NCBI RefSeq assembly: GCF_027941915.1
Contig: NZ_CP116009.1
Coordinates: 3,658,001-3,722,000 of the forward strand
Length of the DNA stretch: 64,000 nt
Origin: Ramlibacter tataouinensis
GTDB lineage: Bacteria > Pseudomonadota > Gammaproteobacteria > Burkholderiales > Burkholderiaceae_C
Reading direction: 5' to 3'
Shown here: piece after piece, positions 42,927 to 52,052 of the stretch
Layout: each line of letters opens with the position of its first letter
Position numbering within the stretch: position 1 is the first letter of the stretch
Program-made: the position numbers and the translations under genes
The notes under the pieces: generated by a model
What the model saw: the letters and a program-made list of their open reading frames with translations, nothing else
Database searches by the model: none
Told to the model about the DNA's origin: nothing

Positions 42927-44443
42927 GGTCGGGTGCCCGGTGGAGGGGGAAGGGCCAGGCCGGCCCAGGCGCGGACCACGGCGTAGCTGCGCCAGGGCTT
43001 CCAGGCCTGCGAGGCGGCTTCGGCGGCGCGCGCGGCCTGGCGCTGGTGCTGCACGCCCAGCGCTTTCTGCAAGGCGACGTCGCCGGCCGGGAAGGCATCG
43101 GGCCAGCGCAGGGCGCGCATGGCGATGTACTGCGCCGTCCAGTCGCCGATGCCGGGCAACTGCTTCAAAGCGTGGATCGTCGCCTGCACGTCGGCGCCGC
43201 CGTGCAGCGGCAGCGTGCCCGACTGCACGGCGCGCGCCAGCGCGACGATGGCGGCCTGCCGCTGGCGCACGATGCCCAGCGTGCCGAGCGGGTCGCCCTC
43301 GGCGTGGGCCAGCGCCGCCGGTGTCGGGAACAGCCGCGTCAGGCCGGGCTGCCCGGTGTCGACCGGCTCGCCGAAACGTTCGACCAGCCGGTGCGCCAGG
43401 GTGCGGGCGGCGGCCACGGTGATCTGCTGGCCGAGCACGGCGCGCACCGCCAGCTCCCAGCCGCTGAAGGCGCCCGGCACGCGCAGCCCGTCGCGGCCGG
43501 GGAAGGCCTCGTGCAGCACCGCATTGACCGCCAGCGGATCGCAGTCCAGGTCGAGCGCGGCGCGCGTGCGGCGGATGACCTGGGGCAGCGCCTCGTGCAG
43601 CGATTCGCTCACGCGCAGCAGCAACTGGTGGTGCGCGATGTCGAAGCGCGCCTCGATCCAGCCGGCGTGCTCGCGCCCGGCGACGCTGGCCTGCAGCGTG
43701 CGCAGCAGGCGGCCGCCGGCCGGGTCGGGCACCACGAGTTCCATGCCGGCGATGGCGCGCTGGCCGAAGAAGCCCAGCATGGCCGCGGTGTCGTAGGGCG
43801 GCCGCCAGCCCAGCCGCACCTGCAGGCCTTCCTGCCCGGGCTGTGCGCCTTCGCGCCGCAGCCGCGTCGGCGCCAGGCCGTAGTGCTGCACGAAGGCGGC
43901 ATTGAACCGGCGCAGGCTGCCGAAGCCGCTGACCAGCGCCACCTGGGTGATCGGCAGCCGGGTGTCGGCCAGCAGCTGCTTGGCGGTGAGCAGGCGGCGC
44001 GTCTGCAGGTACTGCAGCGGCGAGACGCCGAACTGGGCCTCGAAGATGCGGCGCACGTGGCGCTCGCTCACGCCCAGCCGTGCCGCCAGGTGCTCGACGG
44101 TCGGAACCGAGCCGTTCCAGGCCTCGGGCTCGTCCAGCAGCCGGGCCGCCTGCTGGGCCAGGATGCTGCCGGCATCCTGCATCGACCAGGCCAGCGCATG
44201 CGGCGCCAGCTCGGGCCGGCAGCGCAGGCAGGGGCGGAAACCCGCCCGCTCGGCCTGCGCGGCGTGGGCGAAGAAGCGGCAGTTCTCGCGCCGCGGCGTG
44301 CGCACCTTGCAAACCGGACGGCAGTAGATGCCGGTCGAGGTGACGCCGGTGAAGAAGCGGCCGTCGAAGCGCGCGTCGCGTGCCTTCAGCGCCAGGTAGC
44401 AGGCGTCGGGCTGGAGCGTGTCTTCGGGGGGCATGGCGCTCAT
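42923..44443 (-). CDS. Ada N-terminal/AraC/AlkA fusion: regulator and 3-methyladenine DNA glycosylase
   Basis: About 506 residues. An Ada zinc domain (TGIYCRPVCKVRTPRRENC and FRPCLRCRPE, four Cys) with the methyl-acceptor Cys, an AraC helix-turn-helix (about 115-200, HVRRIFEAQFGVSPLQYLQT), then AlkA N-terminal and HhH-GPD glycosylase domains (VLGQQITVAAARTLAHRLVE; hairpin QLPGIGDWTAQYIAMRAL; catalytic Asp in DAFPAGD). It senses methyl damage and excises alkylated bases. Three closely spaced ATGs (44446, 44443, 44434) leave the exact start open. It heads the operon with ogt and EamA. Confidence 0.9.
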   Translation of the reverse strand: MSAMPPEDTLQPDACYLALKARDARFDGRFFTGVTSTGIYCRPVCKVRTPRRENCRFFAHAAQAERAGFRPCLRCRPELAPHALAWSMQDAGSILAQQAARLLDEPEAWNGSVPTVEHLAARLGVSERHVRRIFEAQFGVSPLQYLQTRRLLTAKQLLADTRLPITQVALVSGFGSLRRFNAAFVQHYGLAPTRLRREGAQPGQEGLQVRLGWRPPYDTAAMLGFFGQRAIAGMELVVPDPAGGRLLRTLQASVAGREHAGWIEARFDIAHHQLLLRVSESLHEALPQVIRRTRAALDLDCDPLAVNAVLHEAFPGRDGLRVPGAFSGWELAVRAVLGQQITVAAARTLAHRLVERFGEPVDTGQPGLTRLFPTPAALAHAEGDPLGTLGIVRQRQAAIVALARAVQSGTLPLHGGADVQATIHALKQLPGIGDWTAQYIAMRALRWPDAFPAGDVALQKALGVQHQRQAARAAEAASQAWKPWRSYAVVRAWAGLALPPPPGTRP

Positions 44444-44548
44444 CATAGGTGCGCGCCCGGTGCGGACTCGCCATTTCCGGACATGTGCCTGCGGCCGGCC
44501 TGCCTAGAATGGCCGGCTTCCCTTCACGCACCACAGGCAGTCCTCCCC

Positions 44549-45931
44549 ATGCAAGTCGACGCATCCATCTTCAAGGCCTACGACGTCCGCGGCATCGTGC
44601 CCGCGACGCTGGATGAGGCGGTCGCCGAAGGGCTGGGGCGGGCCTTCGGCACGCTGGCGCGCAAGGAAGGCGAGACCACGGTGGCCGTGGGTCGCGACGG
44701 CCGGCTGTCGGGGCCGTCGCTGTCGGCGGCGCTGGTGCGCGGCCTCGTGGCGGCCGGCGTGGACGTGATCGACGTCGGCGTGGTCACCACCCCCATGCTG
44801 TACTTCGCCGGCAGCACGTTGTGCAACAGCGGCATCCAGGTCACCGGCAGCCACAACCCCAAGGACTACAACGGCTTCAAGATGGTGCTGGCCGGCCGCG
44901 CCATCTTCGGCGAGGAGATCCAGGCCCTGCGGCGCGTGATGGAGCAGGAGGCGTGGGACACCGGCGGCAGCGGCAAGGTGCGCAACATCAACGTGTTCGG
45001 GCCGTATCGCGACCGCATCGCCGGCGACGTCAAGCTGGCGCGGCGCATGAAGATCGTGGTCGATTCCGGCAACGGCGTGGCCGGCGCCTCGGCCCCGGCC
45101 ATCTTCCGCGCGCTCGGCTGCGAGGTGATCGAGCTGTTCAGCGAGGTCGACGGCAACTTCCCGAACCACCACCCCGACCCGAGCAAGCCGGAGAACCTGA
45201 AGGACCTGATCGCCGCGCTGCAGTCCAGCGGCGCCGAGCTGGGGCTGGCCTTCGACGGCGACGGCGACCGGCTGGGCATCGTCACCCGCAGCGGCCAGAA
45301 CATCTTCCCCGACCGGCAGATGATGCTGTTCGCGCGCGACGTGCTCAGCCGCGTGCCGGGCGGCACCATCCTGTTCGACGTCAAGTGCACGCAGCGGCTG
45401 GCGCCGGTCATCCGCGAGGCCGGCGGCACGCCGCTGATGTACAAGACCGGCCACTCGCTGATCAAGGCCAAGATGAAGGAAGTCGGCTCCCCGCTGGGCG
45501 GCGAGATGAGCGGGCACGTGTTCTTCAAGGAGCGCTGGTTCGGCTTCGACGACGGCACCTACGCCGGCGCCCGCCTGCTGGAGATCCTGTCGCGCGAGGC
45601 CGACCCGAGCGCGGTGCTGGAGGCGCTGCCCACCAGCTTCTCGACGCCCGAGCTGAACGTGAAGTGCGCCGAGGGCGAGCCGCACCGGCTGGTGGCCGAG
45701 ATGATGGCCAAGGCGCAGTTCGCGTCGCCGGCCGAGGTGTCGACCATCGACGGCGTGCGGGTGGACTGGCCCGACGGCTTCGGCCTGGTGCGCGCGTCCA
45801 ACACCACGCCGGTGCTGGTGCTGCGTTTCGAAGGGCAGACCGAGGCGGCGCTGCACCGCATCGAAGGCGAGATGCTGGCGCTGCTGCGCAGCGTCAAGCC
45901 CGATGCGCAGTTCGCCGCGGCGGGGCACTGA
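44549..45931 (+). CDS. Phosphomannomutase/phosphoglucomutase
   Basis: 460 residues, alpha-D-phosphohexomutase family (AlgC/ManB). The phosphoserine loop is TGSHNPKDYNGFK near residue 100, the metal loop FDGDGDRLG near 240, the sugar loop GGEMSGHVFF near 325 and the phosphate-binding RASNTTPVLVLRFE near 420. It supplies mannose-1-P or glucose-1-P for LPS and exopolysaccharide, matching the neighbouring waaC/waaA genes and the eps region. ATG 44549 starts the standard FKAYDVRGIVP N-terminus. Confidence 0.93.
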   Translation: MQVDASIFKAYDVRGIVPATLDEAVAEGLGRAFGTLARKEGETTVAVGRDGRLSGPSLSAALVRGLVAAGVDVIDVGVVTTPMLYFAGSTLCNSGIQVTGSHNPKDYNGFKMVLAGRAIFGEEIQALRRVMEQEAWDTGGSGKVRNINVFGPYRDRIAGDVKLARRMKIVVDSGNGVAGASAPAIFRALGCEVIELFSEVDGNFPNHHPDPSKPENLKDLIAALQSSGAELGLAFDGDGDRLGIVTRSGQNIFPDRQMMLFARDVLSRVPGGTILFDVKCTQRLAPVIREAGGTPLMYKTGHSLIKAKMKEVGSPLGGEMSGHVFFKERWFGFDDGTYAGARLLEILSREADPSAVLEALPTSFSTPELNVKCAEGEPHRLVAEMMAKAQFASPAEVSTIDGVRVDWPDGFGLVRASNTTPVLVLRFEGQTEAALHRIEGEMLALLRSVKPDAQFAAAGH

Positions 45932-45937
45932 GTTTCT

Positions 45938-46052
45938 TGTCATCCTCCGCGAAGGCGGAGGATCCAGCGCAACGCGCTCCCGCCTTCCCGTAGCCGCCGC
46001 CTTCGCGCGGCGTGACCGCGTTGCGCCGGGTCCCCGCCTGCGCGGGGACGAC
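45938..46052. repeat. Two inverted copies of the dispersed intergenic repeat
   Basis: Copy 3 at 45938-45976 (TGTCATCCTCCGCGAAGGCG, then GAGGATCCAGCGCAACGCG) faces copy 4 at about 46016-46052 on the opposite strand (read in reverse: TCGTCCCCGCGCAGGCGGGG, then ACCCGGCGCAACGCG). Each has its own small hairpin, and together they form a large imperfect inverted repeat around a 40-base centre. It lies between the phosphomannomutase and waaC genes and may act as a terminator or mRNA-stability element. Confidence 0.65.
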
Positions 46053-46077
46053 GGCGACTTGGCCCGACAATGCCCCC

Positions 46078-47064
46078 GTGGACATCCTCATCGTCAAGCT
46101 CTCGTCCCTCGGCGACGTGGTGCACGCCATGCCGGCGCTGCAGGACCTGCGCGCGGCGCGGCCCGATGCGCGCATCGACTGGGTGGTCGAGCGCGCCTTC
46201 GCCCCGCTGGTGCGGCGCTGCGAGGGCGTGAACCGGGTGATCGAGCTGCAGATGCGCCGCTGGCGCAAGGCGCCGCTGGCGCCGGTGACGCGGCAGGAAT
46301 GGCGCGCGTTCCGCCAGGAGCTGCAGGCCCATCCCTACGATGCGGTGCTCGACCTGCAGGGCCTGACCAAGTCGGCGCTGGTCGCCCACACCTCGCGCCT
46401 GGCCGCCGGCGGCCGGCGCTTCGCGCTGGCCAACCGCACCGACGGCTCCAGCTACGAAGCGCCCACCCGCTGGGTGGCCGACGTGGCGGTGCGGGTGCCC
46501 GCCCGCAGCCACGCCGTGCAGCGCTCGCGCGAGCTGTGCGCAGCGGCGCTGGGCTACGAGTTGCCGCCGGTCCTGCACTACGGCCTGCGCGCCGAGCCGC
46601 AGCGCGACCCGGCCGACGCCCGCCCCTGCATCGCCTTCGTGCACGGCACCTCGCGCGACGACAAGTGCTGGCCGCAGGACCACTGGATCGACCTGGGCCG
46701 CCGGCTGGTCGGCGAGGGTTTCTCCATCGGCCTGCCGCACGGCAGCGAGGCCGAGCGGCAGCGCAGTGAAGCGATGGCGGCGGCGATCGGCCCGCACGCG
46801 CACGTGTGGCCGCGCCTGGACCTGGGCGCGCTGGCCGACCGGCTGGCTGCGTGCGCCGGCGTGGTCGGCGTCGACAGCGGGCTGAGCCACATCGCGGTGG
46901 CCCTGGCGTTGCCGCACGTGCAGATCTACAACTTCGACACCGCCTGGCGCACCGGCCCGGACGTGCCCGGCGTGCCGCCGGGGCGCCAGCGCAGCGTGTA
47001 TGGTTCGCCGTGCCCGTCGCCGGCCGCCGTGTGGGACGCGTGGCGGGCCGTCAGCCCCCGATGA
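46078..47064 (+). CDS. waaC: Lipopolysaccharide heptosyltransferase I
   Basis: 328 residues, GT9 family. The N-terminal signature ILIVKLSSLGDVVHAMPALQ, the central VHGTSRDDKCWPQDHWIDLG and the C-terminal GVDSGLSHIAVAL are typical of WaaC, which adds the first L-glycero-D-manno-heptose to Kdo2-lipid A at the inner membrane's cytoplasmic face. The start is a GTG (46078) giving VDILIVKL. The stop overlaps the waaA start (ATGA). Confidence 0.93.
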   Translation: MDILIVKLSSLGDVVHAMPALQDLRAARPDARIDWVVERAFAPLVRRCEGVNRVIELQMRRWRKAPLAPVTRQEWRAFRQELQAHPYDAVLDLQGLTKSALVAHTSRLAAGGRRFALANRTDGSSYEAPTRWVADVAVRVPARSHAVQRSRELCAAALGYELPPVLHYGLRAEPQRDPADARPCIAFVHGTSRDDKCWPQDHWIDLGRRLVGEGFSIGLPHGSEAERQRSEAMAAAIGPHAHVWPRLDLGALADRLAACAGVVGVDSGLSHIAVALALPHVQIYNFDTAWRTGPDVPGVPPGRQRSVYGSPCPSPAAVWDAWRAVSPR

Positions 47065-48344
47065 TCCGACGCTTCTATTCGCTGGTGATGCGCGGCGCGC
47101 AGCCCCTGCTGCGCCGCAAGCTGCGTCGCCGCGGCGCGGCCGAGCCGGGCTACCTGGAAGCGGTCGACGAACGCTTCGGCATCTACCAGGAACCGGCCGT
47201 GCCCGGCGCCCTGTGGGTGCATGCGGTGTCGCTGGGCGAGACGCGCGCGGCGGCGATCCTGGTGCAGGCGCTGCGCGAGCGCCAGCCGTCGCTGCGCCTG
47301 CTGCTGACGCACGGCACCGCCACCGGCCGCGCCGAGGGCGCCAGGCTGCTGCAGGACGGCGACGTGCAGGCCTGGCTGCCCTGGGACACGCCGCAGGCGG
47401 TGCAGCGTTTCCTGGCGCATTTCCGGCCGGCCGCCGGCGTGCTGATGGAAACCGAGGTCTGGCCCAACCTGGCCGAAGCCTGCCGGCGCGCGCACGTGCC
47501 GCTGGCGCTGGCCAATGCGCGCCTGTCCGACAAGTCGCTGCGCCAGGCGCTGCGCATGAAGCGGCTGGCGCACCCGGCCTACGCGTCGCTGCGCGCCGTG
47601 TGGGCGCAGACCGAGGCCGACGCGCAGCGGCTGGCACGCACCGGCGCCCGCGTCTCCGGTGTGTTCGGCAACCTCAAGTTCGATGCGGATCCCGACGAGG
47701 ACCAGCTCGCCCAGGGGCGGCAGTGGCGGCAGGGCCAGGCACGCCCGGTGCTGATGTTCGCCAGCTCGCGCGAGGGCGAGGAGGCGCAGCTGCTGCGCGT
47801 GCTCGCCGCGGCGCGTGCTGCGGACGAAGCCATGGGGCAGGGTGTGCAGTGGCTGCTGGTGCCGCGCCATCCGCAGCGCTTCGACGAAGTGGCCGCGCTG
47901 GCGCAGCAGGCCGGCCTGTCGGTGTCGCGCCGCAGCGCGTGGCCGCGGGAAGAGGGTCCGCAGCGCGCCGACGTCTGGGTCGGCGATTCGCTGGGCGAGA
48001 TGGCGCTGTACTACGGCCTGGCCGACGTCGCGCTGCTGGGCGGCAGCTTCCTGCCGCTGGGCGGGCAGAACCTGATCGAGGCCGCCGCCTGCGGCTGCCC
48101 GGTGGTGATGGGGCCGCACACCTTCAACTTCGCCGAAGCCGCCGACAACGCCCAGGCCGCCGGTGCCGCGCTGCGCGTGGCGTCGCTGGACGAAGGCGTG
48201 CGCGCCGCGGTGCAGCTGGCGCTCGATGCGCCACGGCGCGCAGCGCATGCGCAAGCCGCCCTGCAATTCGCAGCCGCCCACCGCGGCGCCGCCGACCGCA
48301 CGGCGCAGGCGGTGCTGAAGCTGGTTCGTCCTTTCTCGAAATGA
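47061..48344 (+). CDS. waaA: 3-deoxy-D-manno-octulosonic acid transferase
   Basis: 427 residues (KdtA, GT30). A short N-terminal anchor (IRRFYSLVMRGAQPLL) is followed by WVHAVSLGETRAA, LTHGTATGR, METEVWPNLAEACRR and ARLSDKS. The C-terminal domain has LLVPRHPQRFDEV and LGGSFLPLGGQNLIEAAACG. It transfers Kdo from CMP-Kdo to lipid A precursor. It is coupled to waaC by a 4-base overlap. In related genomes tolC often follows it; here unrelated genes do. Confidence 0.93.
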   Translation: MIRRFYSLVMRGAQPLLRRKLRRRGAAEPGYLEAVDERFGIYQEPAVPGALWVHAVSLGETRAAAILVQALRERQPSLRLLLTHGTATGRAEGARLLQDGDVQAWLPWDTPQAVQRFLAHFRPAAGVLMETEVWPNLAEACRRAHVPLALANARLSDKSLRQALRMKRLAHPAYASLRAVWAQTEADAQRLARTGARVSGVFGNLKFDADPDEDQLAQGRQWRQGQARPVLMFASSREGEEAQLLRVLAAARAADEAMGQGVQWLLVPRHPQRFDEVAALAQQAGLSVSRRSAWPREEGPQRADVWVGDSLGEMALYYGLADVALLGGSFLPLGGQNLIEAAACGCPVVMGPHTFNFAEAADNAQAAGAALRVASLDEGVRAAVQLALDAPRRAAHAQAALQFAAAHRGAADRTAQAVLKLVRPFSK

Positions 48345-48382
48345 CGCCAGACTCCCGGAAACAACGAAGCCCCCACCCGCCC

Positions 48383-49111
48383 ATGATCGCCATGCACCCG
48401 CAAGACTTCGAAGCCCCCGTCATCCGCCAGCTGCGCGAAGACCTCGCCCTCGCCCTGCGCGCGGCCGCGCACCACGGGCTGGCCGAGGGCGTGTGCAACC
48501 ACTTCAGCGTGGAACTGCCGGACGGCTCCGGCCGCTTCCTGCTCAACCCGCGCGGGCTGCTGTGGCAGGAGATCGGCGCCGACGACATCGTGATGGTCGA
48601 CGGGCACGGCGAGAAGCTGGCCGGCCGCCACGCGGTGGAGCCGACCGCCATGTTCATCCACGCCGCCGTGCACCGCATCGCCGGCAAGGCCTGCGTGCTG
48701 CACACCCACATGCCGTACGCGACGGCGCTGACGCTGACCGCGGACCGCGCGCTCGACACCACGCTGTCGCAGAACGCGATGCGCTTCCACGACCGCGTCG
48801 CGATCGACGACGCCTACAACGGCCTGGCGCTGGACACGTCCGAGGGCGAGCGCATCGCCCGCGCGATGGCCGGGCGCGACGTCGCCTTCCTCGGCAACCA
48901 TGGCGTGATCGTCTGCGGCGACCGGATCGCCCACGCGTACGACGACCTGTACTACCTGGAGCGCGCCTGCCTGCACCAGGTGCTGGCTCAATCGACGGGC
49001 CGGCCGCTGGCGCCGGTGGCGGCCGAGCTGGCCCATAAGGTGGGCCAGCAGGCGCAGGGCGAGCGGCTGCAATCCGAGCTCTTCTTCGAGGCGCTGCGGC
49101 GCCTGCTGTGA
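48383..49111 (+). CDS. Class II aldolase/adducin family protein
   Basis: 242 residues. AEGVCNHFSVEL and FLLNPRGLLWQEIGADD are the substrate-phosphate loops, HTHMPYATALTLTADR carries the two zinc His, and GNHGVIVCGDRIAHAYDDLY the third. It may be an aldolase or epimerase acting on a hydroxy-acid or sugar phosphate. An in-frame ATG at 48341 overlapping the waaA stop (ATGA) is an alternative start giving 14 more residues; the family's conserved N-terminus favours 48383 or 48392. Confidence 0.85.
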   Translation: MIAMHPQDFEAPVIRQLREDLALALRAAAHHGLAEGVCNHFSVELPDGSGRFLLNPRGLLWQEIGADDIVMVDGHGEKLAGRHAVEPTAMFIHAAVHRIAGKACVLHTHMPYATALTLTADRALDTTLSQNAMRFHDRVAIDDAYNGLALDTSEGERIARAMAGRDVAFLGNHGVIVCGDRIAHAYDDLYYLERACLHQVLAQSTGRPLAPVAAELAHKVGQQAQGERLQSELFFEALRRLL

Positions 49112-49302
49112 ACGCGATTTCCTCACGGTAGCGTTGCGGCGGCCCCGCAGCGCGGGCTCGGCGGTACAGTAGGCACCCCGGAACTACGCACTCGCTGCAG
49201 ACCGGCACGAGCCCCTGGGTACGGCGATGTCCGCCAAGCCCCACCCGAGCGGCCCCAGCGGGGCTGTCCCTTTCGAGGTGACTCGCGGCCGGCGATCCCC
49301 TG

Positions 49303-51576
49303 ATGAAAGCCTTCAACCTCCAGCTCCGCTTCCTGCTTCCGTTGATCGTCGTCCTGGTCGCCGCGGCCTACCTGGCGCTGCCCGTGATGGACCGCCTCAC
49401 GCTGCGCTGGTTCGCGCGCGACATGAACATGCGCGGCAACCTGGTGGCCAACACGATGTCGGAATCGATCGCCGACGCGCTGCAGGACCCGAAGGGCCGC
49501 AAGCTGCAGGCCCTGTTCAACCGGGCGGTGGAAGACGAGCGGATGGTGGCGATCGGCTGGTGCTCGCCGTTCGGCGAGCTGATGGTGCGCACCGCCAACT
49601 TCCCGCGCGACCTGAACTGCAGCGCGGCCGAGCAGCTCAGCGCCGAGCCCGACCCGCAGCTGCGCCTGCCGAGCGGGCCGGTGTACGTCAGCTCGCACCC
49701 GGTGCGCGCGGAGTCCGGGCCGGTGGGCCAGTTGATCCTGATGCACGACCTGAGCTTCATCGACCGCCGAAGCCAGGACACGCGCCGCTACCTGATCATC
49801 CTGATCGCCGGCCTGGGCGTGATCATCGCGCTGGTCACCATGGCCGTCGCGCAGCTGAGCTGGCGCGGCTGGGTCTCGGGCACGCGGGCGCTGCTGCGCG
49901 GCGAGGGCCTGATCCGCCCGCTGGGCGGCGGCGCCCCCGAGCTGGAGCCGATCGCGGCCGAGCTGCGTTCGCGCCTGCGCGACCTGGAGGACGAATACCG
50001 CCGCAGCCAGATCCAGGAAGCCGGCTGGGACGCCCCGCGCCTGCAGGCGCTGCTGCGCAGCCAGTTGCGCGGCGACCAGGTGATCGTGGTCTCCAACCGC
50101 GAGCCCTACATCCACGAGCGCAGCCCCGACGGCAAGACCTTCGTGCGCCGGCCCGCCAGCGGGCTGGTGACGGCGGTCGAGCCGGTGATGCGGGCCTGCT
50201 CGGGCACCTGGATCGCGCACGGCAGCGGCAGCGCCGACCGCGAGGCGGTGGACCGGCACGACCGCGTGCAACTGCCCCCCGGCAAGAGCGAATACCAGCT
50301 GCGCCGCATCTGGATGACCGAGGAGGAGGAGCAGGGCTACTACTACGGCTTCGCCAACGAGGGCATGTGGCCGCTGTGCCACGTGGCGCACGTGCGGCCG
50401 GTGTTCCGCGAGTCGGACTGGGAGGCCTACCGCGCGATCAACCAGCGCTTCGCCGACGCGGTGGTGGCCGAGGCGCGCAGCGAAGACCCGATCGTGCTGG
50501 TGCAGGACTACCACTTCGCGCTGCTGCCGGCCATGGTGCGCGCCAAGCTGCCGCGCGCGACCATCCTGACCTTCTGGCACATCCCCTGGCCGAACCCGGA
50601 ATCGTTTGGCATCTGCCCGTGGCGCCAGGAGATCCTGGAAGGCCTGCTGGGCAGCACCATCATGGGCTTCCACACGCCGTTCCACTGCAAGAACTTCATC
50701 GACGCGGTCGACCGCTACCTGGAGGCGCGCATCGAGCACGAGCACTCCACCGTGTCGTACCGCGGCGAGCAGACCTTCGTCGAGGCCTACCCGATCTCGA
50801 TCGAGTGGCCCTCGGCGCTGCAGGTGCAGCAGCTGCCGTCACCGCAGGAGTGCCGGCGCCAGGTGTGCGAGGCGCTGGACATCCCCGGCTCGCACCACAT
50901 CGCCGTGGGCGTGGACCGCTTCGACTACACCAAGGGCATCCTGGAGCGCATGCATGCGGTCGAGCGCCTGCTGGAGAAGTACCCGCAGTGGCGCGACCGC
51001 TTCACCTTCGTGCAGGTGGCCGCGCCCACGCGCGCGCAGCTGGAGGAGTACCAGTCCTTCCAGCAGCGCATCACGCAACTGGCCGAGCGCATCAACAAGC
51101 GCTTCGGCAGCAAGGGGTTTGATCCGGTGCGGCTGCTGGCCCAGCACCACGAGCACGACCAGGTCAACCGCCTGTACCGCGCCGCCGACGTCTGCCTGGT
51201 CACCAGCCTGCACGACGGCATGAACCTGGTGTGCAAGGAATTCGTCGCCGCCCGCGACGACGAGCAGGGCGTGCTGATCCTCAGCCGCTTCGCCGGCGCC
51301 GCCCGCGACATGCCCGAGGCGCTGGTGGTCAACCCCTACCACGTCGAGGAAGTCGCCGATGCGCTGCACCGCGCGCTGGTCATGCCCGCCGCCGAACAGC
51401 GCGAGCGCATGTCCAATCTGCGCAGCACGGTGCGCGAGTACAACGTCTACCGCTGGGCGGGGCGCATGCTCACCGACGCGGCGAGGTGGCGGCTGCGCGA
51501 GCGCATCTCGGAGCGCGTGCAACGGCACGGGGGGCGCGGGGAGAACACGAACGGGCGGGGGCGGATGGTGGCGTAG
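49303..51576 (+). CDS. otsA: Membrane-anchored alpha,alpha-trehalose-phosphate synthase with sensor-like N-terminus
   Basis: 757 residues, far longer than the roughly 470 of ordinary OtsA. TM1 (about 8-28), a periplasmic domain of about 130 residues, TM2 (about 163-185) and a HAMP-like linker (186-235) precede a GT20 domain from about 258. That domain has VVSNREPYI, the donor-site segments [16 protein letters not shown] and [10 protein letters not shown], then [16 protein letters not shown] and [15 protein letters not shown]. It makes trehalose-6-phosphate from UDP-glucose and glucose-6-phosphate. The layout suggests activity controlled by a periplasmic (perhaps osmotic) signal. No otsB lies nearby. 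Confidence 0.9.
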   Translation: MKAFNLQLRFLLPLIVVLVAAAYLALPVMDRLTLRWFARDMNMRGNLVANTMSESIADALQDPKGRKLQALFNRAVEDERMVAIGWCSPFGELMVRTANFPRDLNCSAAEQLSAEPDPQLRLPSGPVYVSSHPVRAESGPVGQLILMHDLSFIDRRSQDTRRYLIILIAGLGVIIALVTMAVAQLSWRGWVSGTRALLRGEGLIRPLGGGAPELEPIAAELRSRLRDLEDEYRRSQIQEAGWDAPRLQALLRSQLRGDQVIVVSNREPYIHERSPDGKTFVRRPASGLVTAVEPVMRACSGTWIAHGSGSADREAVDRHDRVQLPPGKSEYQLRRIWMTEEEEQGYYYGFANEGMWPLCHVAHVRPVFRESDWEAYRAINQRFADAVVAEARSEDPIVLVQDYHFALLPAMVRAKLPRATILTFWHIPWPNPESFGICPWRQEILEGLLGSTIMGFHTPFHCKNFIDAVDRYLEARIEHEHSTVSYRGEQTFVEAYPISIEWPSALQVQQLPSPQECRRQVCEALDIPGSHHIAVGVDRFDYTKGILERMHAVERLLEKYPQWRDRFTFVQVAAPTRAQLEEYQSFQQRITQLAERINKRFGSKGFDPVRLLAQHHEHDQVNRLYRAADVCLVTSLHDGMNLVCKEFVAARDDEQGVLILSRFAGAARDMPEALVVNPYHVEEVADALHRALVMPAAEQRERMSNLRSTVREYNVYRWAGRMLTDAARWRLRERISERVQRHGGRGENTNGRGRMVA

Positions 51577-51592
51577 GGGGCGGTTCCGCCCC
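51577..51592 (+). terminator. Hairpin after otsA
   Basis: GGGGCGG-TT-CCGCCCC, a perfect 7-base stem immediately after the otsA stop, followed by TTGCTTG. The T-run is weak, so termination efficiency is uncertain. Confidence 0.45.
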
Positions 51593-52052
51593 TTGCTTGA
51601 AGTGAGGGTGATGGTGCGGCGCCGCATGGGATGCGGTCGCCGCGTCAGCGTACTGGCAGCCGCCCTGCCTTCCATGCCGTCCCTGCCGTCGCTGTCTTCT
51701 AGGCGCCCCCGTTGGGGTTTTGCCTGTGGACGGCAAGACCGCGGTCCCTACGATGCCTACCCAACGACCGCGCTGCAGCGCGGCATGGAGGAGGGGAGAC
51801 ATGCGGTGGACCGCTGGCGGGGGCTTTTCCTCGCTGTTCAATTCCACGGGCAAGAACGGCCTGCGACGACGGAGTTGGGGTCGGGAGTTATCTGACCTGC
51901 ATATGCGGCGGGCAGGTTCGCATTTCCTTCGAGATCAACAACTTGCCGTGACTTCCATGGCAGCTTTATTCCGCGCCTGCGGGGTTGCAGGTCCGGATTT
52001 GCGGCATTGGGCTGCGCGCGAGGCGCGGCCGACATTACGTTAGCCCTCAGCG
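51593..52052. other. 460-bp region left of the cassette array
   Basis: No recognisable gene. Base composition falls from GC-rich to mixed across the region, marking the left border of the cassette array. A possible reading frame from an ATG at 51801 gives no recognised protein. The region ends with an attC/attI-like core GTTAGCC at 52039-52045, eight bases before the first cassette gene. I looked for an integron integrase gene here on both strands and saw none. Confidence 0.4.

Noticed and set aside
44504-45943. Long minus-strand frame opposite phosphomannomutase
   Set aside because: No motifs, and exactly antisense to a fully motif-supported enzyme.
51801-52043. Frame from an ATG at 51801 (MRWTAGGGFSSLFNS...) left of the cassette array
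   Set aside because: No recognisable family, no ribosome-binding evidence beyond a weak GGAGG, and it runs into the attC-like core. It might be a decayed cassette but cannot be supported.
51593-52052. Integron integrase or attI region
   Set aside because: No tyrosine-recombinase motifs on either strand; the GTTAGCC core alone cannot distinguish attI from a truncated attC.
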